From Planctomycetaceae bacterium (GTDB lineage Bacteria > Planctomycetota > Planctomycetia > Pirellulales > Pirellulaceae): a stretch of 64,000 nucleotides of DNA. Where the stretch lies: positions 1 through 64,000 of the forward strand of contig JACKHN010000009.1 of NCBI GenBank assembly GCA_020638975.1, given 5' to 3'. The notes under the pieces were generated by a model. That model searched no databases. It was not told the DNA's origin and saw nothing but the letters and a program-made list of their open reading frames with translations. Positions 1 through 7,379 of this stretch are shown here, piece by piece. The position numbers and the translations under genes are program-made. How positions within the stretch are numbered: the stretch's first letter is position 1; each line of letters opens with the position of its first letter.

Positions 1-664
1 CGATGATGTCACGACAAGACGACAATCCCAAGCCGGTGCCGCCCTTGCCTGTTTCGTCGGGTCCGGCCTTGGTGCTGAAGAAGGGATCGAAGATGCGACG
101 GAGCTTCTCCGCGGGAATGCCAGCTCCGTTATCGCGCACGACGAGATCGACGGTTTGCGTCGACTCGTCATACGCGACTTTGATCAGCACCTGCCCGCGC
201 TCTTGGATCGCCTGCCGCGCGTTGATCAACAGATTAAGCAGCACTTGTTGGATCTGATTCCCGTTTGCGATGACTTCAGGGACTTTGTCGAGTTGCTTGT
301 CAACTTGAATGCGGTACTTGCTGAACTCGCGTTCCATCAAGACCATCGACTCCTCAACAAGGCTGCAAAGATCCGTTGGCTCGAAAGCATCGCTACGGTT
401 GCGGGCAACGCCAAGAACTGAGTTCGTAATCTTCGAAGCTCGCTGGCCAGCCGCGAGGATCTTCTCGAACGCTTTCACGCGAGACGCATCGTCCTTATGG
501 CGGAGCCCTAGCTTGGCGTAGTTGATGATCGTCATTAGCACGTTATTAAACTCGTGCGTTGTGGTGCTGACGAGTTCGCCAAGTGCGGTCATCTTCTGGG
601 CTTGAGCGAGTTGCTGCTTTAGCACGGCAATCTGCTGCTCAAGGTCTGGTTTGGTTTCGCTCAT
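1..664 (-). CDS. Sensor histidine kinase, C-terminus cut by window edge
   Basis: The reverse strand reads open from an ATG at 664 to the window edge, giving 221 residues. It starts with a Gln/Leu-rich coiled coil (about residues 6-25), then an H-box with THEFNN (phospho-acceptor His37), an N-box region with LLNLLINARQA, a G1 box DNGAGIP, an F-box FDPFFSTK and a G2 box GTGLGLS just before the edge. This order is that of a HisKA plus HATPase_c core, close to the NtrB/soluble hybrid-type kinases. No transmembrane segment or sensor domain precedes the H-box, so it is probably cytoplasmic and receives its signal from a partner or through the coiled coil. The partner regulator is not in the window. 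Confidence 0.9.
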   Translation of the reverse strand, partial: MSETKPDLEQQIAVLKQQLAQAQKMTALGELVSTTTHEFNNVLMTIINYAKLGLRHKDDASRVKAFEKILAAGQRASKITNSVLGVARNRSDAFEPTDLCSLVEESMVLMEREFSKYRIQVDKQLDKVPEVIANGNQIQQVLLNLLINARQAIQERGQVLIKVAYDESTQTVDLVVRDNGAGIPAEKLRRIFDPFFSTKAGPDETGKGGTGLGLSSCRDII

Positions 665-945
665 ATTTCTCAGGGAGTGGCTTCAGGGGGCGATCGGTGC
701 AGGTCAGACTCTCTAGCCAGACCATCAGACTGGAAAGCCTGACGTACAGTGGACAGTTTCACTCACTTACCGCGTCGCAGTGTTCTTCCTGTTTTACGCG
801 ACACGAATACCTTAAATCATTACGTTGTTAATACTTAGGCTCACTTGACGTATCGTCGATTCGAGCTGGGCAACTGAAACTGATCGCGATATAATCACCC
901 TCGCGTATTAATCGGCCACGGACTTGGCTAAATGGACAAGCTGGG

Positions 946-1206
946 ATGCACACAGTAGAACTGCTCGAACAATGTTGTGATGTCGCAAGACATCTTGGAT
1001 ATCAAATCCGCCACGAATGGCTAGGCGGAAGTGGCGGCGGGGCTTGCGAGTTTGGCGGTCGCAAGTGGATCTTTGTCGATCTGGCGCTTAATGCCGACGA
1101 ACAGTTGGCTCAAGTCAGCGAGGCACTGCAGCGCGACCCGGGAATTCATCTGTGCCAACTGAACGGTCCGCTTTCGCGACAGCTGGGTTTGCGGCGGGCG
1201 GCGTGA
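946..1206 (+). CDS. Conserved-type small hypothetical protein (86 aa)
   Basis: This 86-residue reading frame starts at ATG 946 after a weak purine stretch. It has one central glycine-rich turn (GGSGGGAC) followed by a GRKWIFVDL strand and an amphipathic helix. No catalytic motif, signal peptide or membrane segment is visible. The composition is that of a small folded alpha/beta protein. It stands alone between the histidine kinase and a 26-bp palindrome that may end its transcript. I do not recognise the family; the coding call rests on frame length, codon use and the clean ends. Confidence 0.6.
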   Translation: MHTVELLEQCCDVARHLGYQIRHEWLGGSGGGACEFGGRKWIFVDLALNADEQLAQVSEALQRDPGIHLCQLNGPLSRQLGLRRAA

Positions 1207-1220
1207 GGTTCGCGGAATTC

Positions 1221-1278
1221 CGAATGACGAAATACCCAATGACGAACTCATCTTCGTCATTGGGTATTTCGTCATTCG
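1221..1278. repeat. Perfect 26-bp inverted repeat, possible bidirectional terminator
   Basis: Arms at 1221-1246 and 1253-1278 are perfect reverse complements around a 6-base loop. The arms contain AAATACCCAATGACGAA, a word that recurs in another inverted repeat at 7244-7352, so this is a member of a dispersed family. It lies between two convergent genes (ending at 1206 and 1282), where a two-way terminator would be useful, but there is no long T-run. Confidence 0.75.
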
Positions 1279-1281
1279 TCA

Positions 1282-1548
1282 TTATCCCTGATACCAAACG
1301 CGGACGAACTGATGCCAATGGCTAGGCATTTCCCCACTAGTTCCCAACGCCACATCAGACGTCCCTTCTTCGTACCGACTCCAGATGTTCGGCAAGACGA
1401 CGGTCTCGACGTTCACGATCTTGATGTCGTACTCCTTGATCCACGCATTCGCCTCGGCGAGCGCCGCCTCCAGAGATTCGTATTCTCCCGCCTTGAATAG
1501 CCGGGGCGGGGCGAGCATCTCGGGCACGAAATCGCGAAATTGGATCAT
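1282..1548 (-). CDS. Small hypothetical protein translationally coupled to nadD
   Basis: An 88-residue protein whose ATG overlaps the TGA of nadD in an ATGA arrangement, so the two are probably translated together. It has a central helix (SLEAALAEANAWIKE) followed by beta-rich sequence (IKIVNVETVVLPN) and a conserved-looking C-terminus WHQFVRVWYQG. There is no signal peptide or membrane segment. I do not recognise a named domain. The coupling suggests co-expression with NAD synthesis but does not show a function. Confidence 0.7.
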   Translation of the reverse strand: MIQFRDFVPEMLAPPRLFKAGEYESLEAALAEANAWIKEYDIKIVNVETVVLPNIWSRYEEGTSDVALGTSGEMPSHWHQFVRVWYQG

Positions 1549-2171
1549 GGTTGCTGACTCCGATACAGCCCTTGCGTTTCAATGAACTTCTCGACAGCGC
1601 GCGGCGTGCGAAAGCGAATGCTGCTGCCCGACTCAACGCGTTGGCGAATCTCCGTACTGCTCAATTCAATGATCGGCATCTCGACCTGGTGCTCGCGAAT
1701 TTCGTCCAGTCGATCTGCGGTGACAAGATGCCTGATTGCCGCAAAGTCGGGCTCCGGCGAACCCGCACGCCGTACAACCAACGGTACGGCCAGTTCACAC
1801 AACCGCTGCGGTTCACGCCACGTAGGCAATTCCTTCAACGAGTCGGCTCCCATCAGAAAGAATAACGAGCTTCCCGAGTGCTGCTCCGACAATGCCGCAA
1901 GGGTATCGACCGTATAACTGACACCACCTCGATCGATTTCCATCGTCGTCAGCGCTAATTGTTCATGTCCGCCAATCGCCAGACGCACCATTTCGATGCG
2001 AGCTCGCGCCGAAGTCATCTCGCGAGATTGTTTATGAGGGGGCACCGCCGCAGGAACAAACAGGACGCGATCCAGCTGACACTGTTCCCGACACGTCTCG
2101 GCCAGCAAAAGATGCCCGTAATGTATCGGATCGAAGGAACCGCCGAAGATTCCAAGTTTGTCATTGCTCAT
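1545..2171 (-). CDS. nadD: Nicotinate-nucleotide adenylyltransferase
   Basis: This enzyme joins nicotinate mononucleotide to the AMP part of ATP to form deamido-NAD in cytoplasmic NAD synthesis. The 208-residue protein is the usual family length. Residues 8-17 hold the nucleotidyltransferase signature GGSFDPIHYGH with the HxGH-type histidines, and near residue 173 the second motif SSTEIRQR (the ISSTxIR type) is present. LFFLMGADSL matches the conserved GADxL segment. The ATG at 2171 is used; no clear ribosome-binding site precedes it. The downstream small gene overlaps its stop codon by four bases. The assignment is firm. Confidence 0.95.
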   Translation of the reverse strand: MSNDKLGIFGGSFDPIHYGHLLLAETCREQCQLDRVLFVPAAVPPHKQSREMTSARARIEMVRLAIGGHEQLALTTMEIDRGGVSYTVDTLAALSEQHSGSSLFFLMGADSLKELPTWREPQRLCELAVPLVVRRAGSPEPDFAAIRHLVTADRLDEIREHQVEMPIIELSSTEIRQRVESGSSIRFRTPRAVEKFIETQGLYRSQQP

Positions 2172-2249
2172 AGGTCATTGGTCATTGGTAGGCACTGGAC
2201 AGATTGCCCGTTACGATACCAGTGACAAATGACAAATGACAAGTGACCT

Positions 2250-2341
2250 GGTGGCTGTGGCGGAGTCTTCGACGCCACGGCTGTTCACGGAGCCACAGCT
2301 GTTTGCAAGGCCGGGGCTTCGAAGACTCAGCCCCAGCCACC
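2250..2341. repeat. Imperfect inverted repeat upstream of priA
   Basis: Arms at 2250-2276 and 2315-2341 match as reverse complements at about 23 of 27 positions and include the AGTCTTCGA core. The surrounding DNA also has repeated words such as GACAAATGACAA and AGTGACAAGTGA. This is non-coding repeat DNA; it keeps the priA frame open upstream of the real start and would give a false 45-residue extension. Confidence 0.65.
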
Positions 2342-2370
2342 AACGACCAGTGACAAGTGACTCATCGCCA

Positions 2371-4662
2371 ATGGCCAAGCAACAGGAACTATTCGACAGC
2401 CAGCCTGCTCCCTGGGAGTTGGACGAAGGCGATGATCGCTTGGTGGCCACGATTGTCCTGCCGGAAGCACCGTTTGGCCCCTTCGACTACGCTGTCCCGG
2501 AAACGTTTCGTTCCAGCCTCCAGCCGGCAATGCGAGTTCGCGTGCCGCTAGGTCGCGGCAATCGCACCGTCGTTGGCTACTGTGTTCGCGTATCTAGTCG
2601 AGTCCCCGCCGAGTTGCGTTCACATCGCCTGAAGGAAGTGCAATCGCTGGTCGACCATGCGCCGCTCCTGTCGACTTCGATGTTACGTCTAACCGAATGG
2701 ATGTCGGAGTACTATCTGTGTCCTTGGGGGCAAGTGTTGGAAGCAGTCGTCCCCGCCGGAGTTCGACATCAGGCCGGCACACGGGAAGTCACTTACCTCA
2801 GTGTTCCGACAAGTGTCGCCGCACGCCTCACGCAACTAAAACTTCCTCGCAAGCAAGCCGAAGCTCTACGAATGCTAGCCGCCTCGACTCGACCGTTGAC
2901 GATTGCCGAGTTGTCTAGCAACGCAAAATGCACGGCGGCTCCGATCAAGGAACTGCAACGCAAGGGTCTCGTCCGATCAGAAACCTGTCGCGAGTTGAAG
3001 GACGTTGGAGATAAACCGTCTGTCGACCGCGATCAACAATTGCAATTGAACGCCGAGCAACAAACGGCTTTGACGAAAACGCTGGACGCTTTGAACTCAC
3101 AACGAGCCGAGACGATTCTCATTTTCGGCGTGACGGGCAGCGGCAAGACCGAAGTCTATATGCAGGCGATCCAAGAAGTCGTCTCGTTTGGTCGTCAAGC
3201 CATCGTGCTAGTCCCCGAGATTAGCCTGACGCCGCAAACGGTCTCGCGGTTTCGATCTCGCTTCGATCGCGTCGCCGTACTGCATAGTCATCTGAGCAAC
3301 GTCGAGCGAAACGCCCAGTGGCGCGAGATCGCCAGCGGTCGCGTGCAAGTCGTCGTCGGAGCCCGCAGCGCGATCTTTGCCCCCACGCCACATCTCGGCC
3401 TGATTGTCATCGACGAAGAGCACGACTCGTCCTTCAAGCAAGACAGCCTGCCTCGGTATCACGCTCGCGATGTTGCGTTACAACGCGCCAAGATGGAGAG
3501 CGTGCCGGTCGTGCTCGGCTCAGCGACTCCCTCGCTCGAAAGTTGGAGCCGGGCCAAACAGGGTGAGTTTCAGTTGGTCGAGCTTGAAAATCGCATCCTC
3601 GACCGCCCGCTACCACACGTCGGCACCATCGATTTGCGAACGGAGTATCAAAGCCGATCTTCCCGTGGCGCGATCAGTCGTCCATTGCATCAATCCATGA
3701 CCGCCGCGTTAAAGGATAAGGGCCAAGTCATCTTGCTGCTGAATCGACGCGGTTTCTCGACCAGCATTCAATGTCCTTCGTGCGGCGAAGTCGTGAAGTG
3801 TCCCGACTGTGACATCGCGTTGACTCACCATCGCGAAGGCGAGAAGGCCGTCTGCCATTACTGCGATTTTCAAATCATCGCTCCGCCGGTGTGTCCCAAT
3901 TGCCAATTCGAGGGCATCCGCTACGCAGGCCTTGGGACGCAGCGACTTGAGGCCGAGGTTCGCGCTCGCTTCGGCAACGCGAACATCTTGCGAATGGACA
4001 GCGACACGATGCAGAAACCTGGCAGTCACGAGCAAGCCTTCGCTCGCTTCCGTTCTGGTGAGATCGATATCCTGGTCGGCACGCAGATGATCGCCAAGGG
4101 ACTCGACTTTCCGAACGTCACACTCGTCGGCGTGATCAACGCCGATACCGCGTTGCACTTTCCAGATTTCCGCGCCTCCGAGCGAACCTTTCAATTGGTC
4201 ACTCAAGTCGCGGGCCGCACTGGACGCGGCGAGCGCGGCGGACATGTATTGGTACAAACTTTCAGCCCCGAGCATCCGGCCATCATCGCGGCCACGAAAC
4301 ACGACTATCGCATGTTTGCCGATATCGAATTACCGATTCGCGAAGAGTACGGTTATCCGCCCGCCTCGTCGATGATGCGTGGCATCATCCGCGGCCCGAG
4401 TGAACGCACAACCGAAGCCTTCGCGGAACATCTTTGTGAAGAGATTCAGCGCAGCATCGACGAGCAGTGTCCCGACGCCCGCTTGCTCGGCCCCTCCCCT
4501 GCCCCGATTAGCAAGCTACGTGGGAAGTTCCGCTATCACTTTTTGCTGTTCAGCCTGAATCTGGATGCTCTTCGCAAGATCGTTCGTGCAACAACCGCCA
4601 GCGCGAAGCCACCCGAGGATGTGCAATGGGTGATTGATGTCGACTCTTTGGACATGCTGTAG
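2371..4662 (+). CDS. priA: Primosomal protein N' (replication-restart helicase PriA)
   Basis: PriA is a superfamily 2 3'-to-5' DNA helicase that recognises stalled forks and reloads the replisome. From ATG 2371 the protein has 763 residues, normal for the family. A DNA-binding domain comes first (about 25-130), then Walker A GVTGSGKTEVY at about 253-263, the DEEH box at 348-351, a cysteine cluster for two zinc ions around 468-515 (CPSCGEVVKCPDC, CHYCDF, CPNC), and helicase motifs V/VI including QVAGRTGRG. The frame stays open upstream, but that extension is made of inverted-repeat DNA, so I reject the upstream start. It is followed by a strong palindrome. Confidence 0.95.
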   Translation: MAKQQELFDSQPAPWELDEGDDRLVATIVLPEAPFGPFDYAVPETFRSSLQPAMRVRVPLGRGNRTVVGYCVRVSSRVPAELRSHRLKEVQSLVDHAPLLSTSMLRLTEWMSEYYLCPWGQVLEAVVPAGVRHQAGTREVTYLSVPTSVAARLTQLKLPRKQAEALRMLAASTRPLTIAELSSNAKCTAAPIKELQRKGLVRSETCRELKDVGDKPSVDRDQQLQLNAEQQTALTKTLDALNSQRAETILIFGVTGSGKTEVYMQAIQEVVSFGRQAIVLVPEISLTPQTVSRFRSRFDRVAVLHSHLSNVERNAQWREIASGRVQVVVGARSAIFAPTPHLGLIVIDEEHDSSFKQDSLPRYHARDVALQRAKMESVPVVLGSATPSLESWSRAKQGEFQLVELENRILDRPLPHVGTIDLRTEYQSRSSRGAISRPLHQSMTAALKDKGQVILLLNRRGFSTSIQCPSCGEVVKCPDCDIALTHHREGEKAVCHYCDFQIIAPPVCPNCQFEGIRYAGLGTQRLEAEVRARFGNANILRMDSDTMQKPGSHEQAFARFRSGEIDILVGTQMIAKGLDFPNVTLVGVINADTALHFPDFRASERTFQLVTQVAGRTGRGERGGHVLVQTFSPEHPAIIAATKHDYRMFADIELPIREEYGYPPASSMMRGIIRGPSERTTEAFAEHLCEEIQRSIDEQCPDARLLGPSPAPISKLRGKFRYHFLLFSLNLDALRKIVRATTASAKPPEDVQWVIDVDSLDML

Positions 4663-4668
4663 TGCTCC

Positions 4669-4724
4669 GTAGGTTAGGCTTCAGCCTAACATGGCGCGTC
4701 GCGTTAGGCTGAAGCCTAACCTAC
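4669..4724. repeat. Perfect 22-bp inverted repeat after priA
   Basis: Arms at 4669-4690 and 4703-4724 are perfect reverse complements (core GTTAGGCTGAAGCC) around a 12-base loop. It starts seven bases after the priA stop. It may work as a terminator or RNA stabiliser, though no T-run follows; the sequence looks like a mobile palindromic unit. Confidence 0.8.
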
Positions 4725-4821
4725 GGGCCCGAAACCTAAATGCCCTGGTTCGAGCCACTTAAACTACGTAGAATGCCATCGCAAGTCGTATTCTCTCACG
4801 TAGCTCCCACATGCCAGGCTC

Positions 4822-6621
4822 ATGGGTTATCGCAGCATCAAACGCGCGCTCGGCGAAACGAACCTCGAACGGAAATGCCGGGTTCTGTTTGGGTTGTGCT
4901 TGGGGCTGCTCATTGGACTTACGTTCTGGCGTGTTGACGTTATTGGCGAAGGCCTCGTCAAACAGACGATCCATCAGATGGGACGCGACTGGGCTAATAT
5001 CTCTTTATACCGTCTCCACTGGCATGCGATGGAGAACAACGAAGATTTCCGCGAGAGCTATATAGTTCCGTTTGAACGCGACTCTTCTTGCATGACGGAA
5101 GATTATCGTGGGGAAGTACTAGGTTCAGACAGACGACCAACCGTCGGATGGATTACGCTGCTGTGTCAAACCGATGGAGAACCCGGTCGCGAAACCGCGT
5201 TGGTCGAAGGACTCGGCGACGATGGGTTCAACAACGCTGGAGCAACGCTTCGAGCACAGCTAGAGGGTATCGTCGGCATCGGAAAAGAGAACTGGAGCCC
5301 GCCCACAAGGAGTTTGCGCCGGCGTGAGACAAAGAGTACTACTACTATCAACCAGTGTATTGGAAAGAAAGTTGTTTGCCACAATACTCAACATACCGTC
5401 CTAGCGGCTTCCGATATCGCTTCGGCTGCCGCAGGCAGTCAAGTACCGTTTCGAGTTGTTAAAGTGGTCATGCCACACGCCGCAACGAGTAGCGCCATCA
5501 CGCGGACTCGGTCACTACTCATCGGCGTCGGCATTCTGACGGTCTTCGTGGCTATGGTCGGTCTTTACGTCATTGTCCGTTACGTGATCGTCAAACCATT
5601 GAAACATCTTCGGGACGTGAGCGAGGAGATTAGTCAGGGCAATACAACACTTCGTGCCGAAATCAACACGAAGGATGAGTTTGAAGAATTAGCTCATTCG
5701 TTTAATCGCATGCTGCGTCACATGACCGAAGCGCAGGACGAGCTGCGTGATGTCAACGCAAACCTCGACGCCAAGGTCGACGAGTTGGCTCAGCTGAATA
5801 TGCGGTTGTATGACATGAACCGCTTGAAGAGCGATTTTTTGGCCAACATGAGCCACGAGTTGCGGACACCGTTGAACAGCATCATCGGCTTCTCCGACGT
5901 ACTACAAGGAATCGACTCGCTGAACGACAAACAGCGGCGATACGCTCAGAACATCCAGAAGTCGGGGCGAGTTCTGCTGGAAATGATTAACGACATTCTC
6001 GACCTTGCCAAACTCGAAGCCGGCAAGATGGAAGTCAAGCCGAGTGAATTTCGATTGGATTTCGTGTTGAGCGCTCAATGCGACATGGTCCGATCGTTGA
6101 CTGAAGAAAAGAACATCGATCTGGACCTAGTGATCAGCGATGATGATCCGCCGGTCTACCAAGATCAAAGCAAAATCCAACAGATCGTCACGAACCTGTT
6201 GTCCAACGCTATCAAGTTCACTCCCGAAGGAGGCCGCATCACGGTAACCGCTCGGCACTTGCATGGCGATAAACTGGAGCTAACGGTCGCCGACACGGGG
6301 ATCGGCATCGCAAAAGAAGATCGCGACGTAATCTTCGAGAAGTTCCGTCAGAGTAGCACGGTGTTGAACAATGATGGCCTGACTCGCGAGCATTCAGGAA
6401 CGGGCCTCGGTCTGTCGATCGTCCGTGAACTGTGTAAACTTCTGGGTGGCGATATCACGTTCGAAAGTGAACTCGGGCAAGGCAGCACGTTCAAAACGAT
6501 CCTGCCTTGGAGCTTATCGGACAAGCCGGCATTTAGCTCCGGAATCTCAGAAAAACTGGGCGAGATGGCCAAGCCAAACTCTGCGGAACTTCGGGCGAAG
6601 GCGCCCCGACCGGTCGCATGA
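4822..6621 (+). CDS. Membrane sensor histidine kinase with damaged Tll0287-like haem sensor
   Basis: The 599-residue frame has a first membrane segment at about 20-36, an extracytoplasmic region to about 230, a second membrane segment at 231-256, a HAMP domain and coiled coil, a HisKA box SHELRTP (His345), an N-box NLLSNAIKF, DTGIGI and GTGLGLS. The kinase half looks intact. The sensor half does not: another frame reads EYYYYQPVYWKESC at 5334-5375, typical of Tll0287-like (DUF3365) sensors, and this frame resumes at VVCHN. A CxxCH haem site appears to have lost five bases between its cysteines. Compensating shifts keep the frame open. This is either real decay of the sensor or assembly error. 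No response regulator is adjacent. Confidence 0.8.
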   Translation: MGYRSIKRALGETNLERKCRVLFGLCLGLLIGLTFWRVDVIGEGLVKQTIHQMGRDWANISLYRLHWHAMENNEDFRESYIVPFERDSSCMTEDYRGEVLGSDRRPTVGWITLLCQTDGEPGRETALVEGLGDDGFNNAGATLRAQLEGIVGIGKENWSPPTRSLRRRETKSTTTINQCIGKKVVCHNTQHTVLAASDIASAAAGSQVPFRVVKVVMPHAATSSAITRTRSLLIGVGILTVFVAMVGLYVIVRYVIVKPLKHLRDVSEEISQGNTTLRAEINTKDEFEELAHSFNRMLRHMTEAQDELRDVNANLDAKVDELAQLNMRLYDMNRLKSDFLANMSHELRTPLNSIIGFSDVLQGIDSLNDKQRRYAQNIQKSGRVLLEMINDILDLAKLEAGKMEVKPSEFRLDFVLSAQCDMVRSLTEEKNIDLDLVISDDDPPVYQDQSKIQQIVTNLLSNAIKFTPEGGRITVTARHLHGDKLELTVADTGIGIAKEDRDVIFEKFRQSSTVLNNDGLTREHSGTGLGLSIVRELCKLLGGDITFESELGQGSTFKTILPWSLSDKPAFSSGISEKLGEMAKPNSAELRAKAPRPVA

Positions 6622-6641
6622 GTTCCCTGAGGAGAATTTCC

Positions 6642-6717
6642 AATATCCAACAAGGAATGTCCAACGCCTGAGGTATTCGCATCGAACTTCCGCCTTCGAC
6701 ATTCCTTGTTGGATATT
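6642..6717. repeat. 20-bp inverted repeat between kinase and RNase H genes
   Basis: Arms at 6642-6661 and 6698-6717 are perfect reverse complements (AATATCCAACAAGGAATGTC type) with a 36-base spacer. It lies in the intergenic region and extends the RNase H frame upstream by chance. Confidence 0.7.
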
Positions 6718-6759
6718 CGATATTCCGTTCCCTCTTCCCTATGGGACATTATTCCACGC

Positions 6760-7221
6760 ATGACAAAACCACTCCCCCGTGTCCACCTTTACACCGATGG
6801 CGGTTGCAGTGGCAACCCTGGGCCGGGTGGCTGGGCATTCATCTTGCGGCACCTCGCTTCCGACAAAGAAATGGAGAAGTCCGGTGCCGAAGAAGTATCC
6901 ACGAATAACGCAATGGAGTTGACCGCAGTGGTTCGCGGTCTGGAAGCTCTCAAGACCCGCTGTCACGTCGAACTATTCACCGACAGCGTCTATGTTGGCA
7001 AAGGGCTCACCGAGTGGATGCCAAAATGGAAAGCCAACGGGTGGCGTCGACGAGAAGGCAAGTCCTGGAAGCCCGTCAAGAACGAAGAACTCTGGCGAGA
7101 GCTTGATCAATTGGCTGCCAAACACGAATTGATCTACACTCGAGTCGCCGGTCACAGCGGCCATCCAGAGAACGATCGCTGTGATGAACTCGCCGTGGCG
7201 GCGTATCAGAAGTATCTTTGA
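6760..7221 (+). CDS. rnhA: Ribonuclease HI
   Basis: RNase HI cuts the RNA strand of RNA:DNA hybrids. From ATG 6760 the protein is 153 residues, the normal bacterial length. The four catalytic carboxylates are visible: Asp13 in YTDGGCSGNPG, Glu53 in NNAMEL, Asp75 in TDSVYV and Asp139 in HPENDRCDELA. GHSGHPEN supplies the mobile histidine loop. I reject the upstream start at 6706 because those codons lie in palindromic intergenic DNA. It sits between a histidine kinase and recG, separated from recG by a repeat-rich spacer. Confidence 0.95.
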   Translation: MTKPLPRVHLYTDGGCSGNPGPGGWAFILRHLASDKEMEKSGAEEVSTNNAMELTAVVRGLEALKTRCHVELFTDSVYVGKGLTEWMPKWKANGWRRREGKSWKPVKNEELWRELDQLAAKHELIYTRVAGHSGHPENDRCDELAVAAYQKYL

Positions 7222-7243
7222 GGAAGCAGAAATCCAAATGACC

Positions 7244-7352
7244 AAATACCCAATGACGAAGGAACGACGAGTTCCGAAAATGACGTAAACCGCGCGACTC
7301 CGCACGTAAGTTCAACATTCGTCATTCAGTTTTCCTTCGTCATTGGGTATTT
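7244..7352. repeat. 20-bp inverted repeat between rnhA and recG
   Basis: Arms at 7244-7263 and 7333-7352 are perfect reverse complements and share the core AAATACCCAATGACGAA with the palindrome at 1221-1278. The 69-base spacer has no recognisable gene. Confidence 0.7.
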
Positions 7353-7379
7353 CGACATTCGTCATTTACAATACGGGCC

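Noticed and set aside
2236..2370. Upstream extension of priA
   Set aside because: Made of inverted-repeat DNA; homologues start near 2371.
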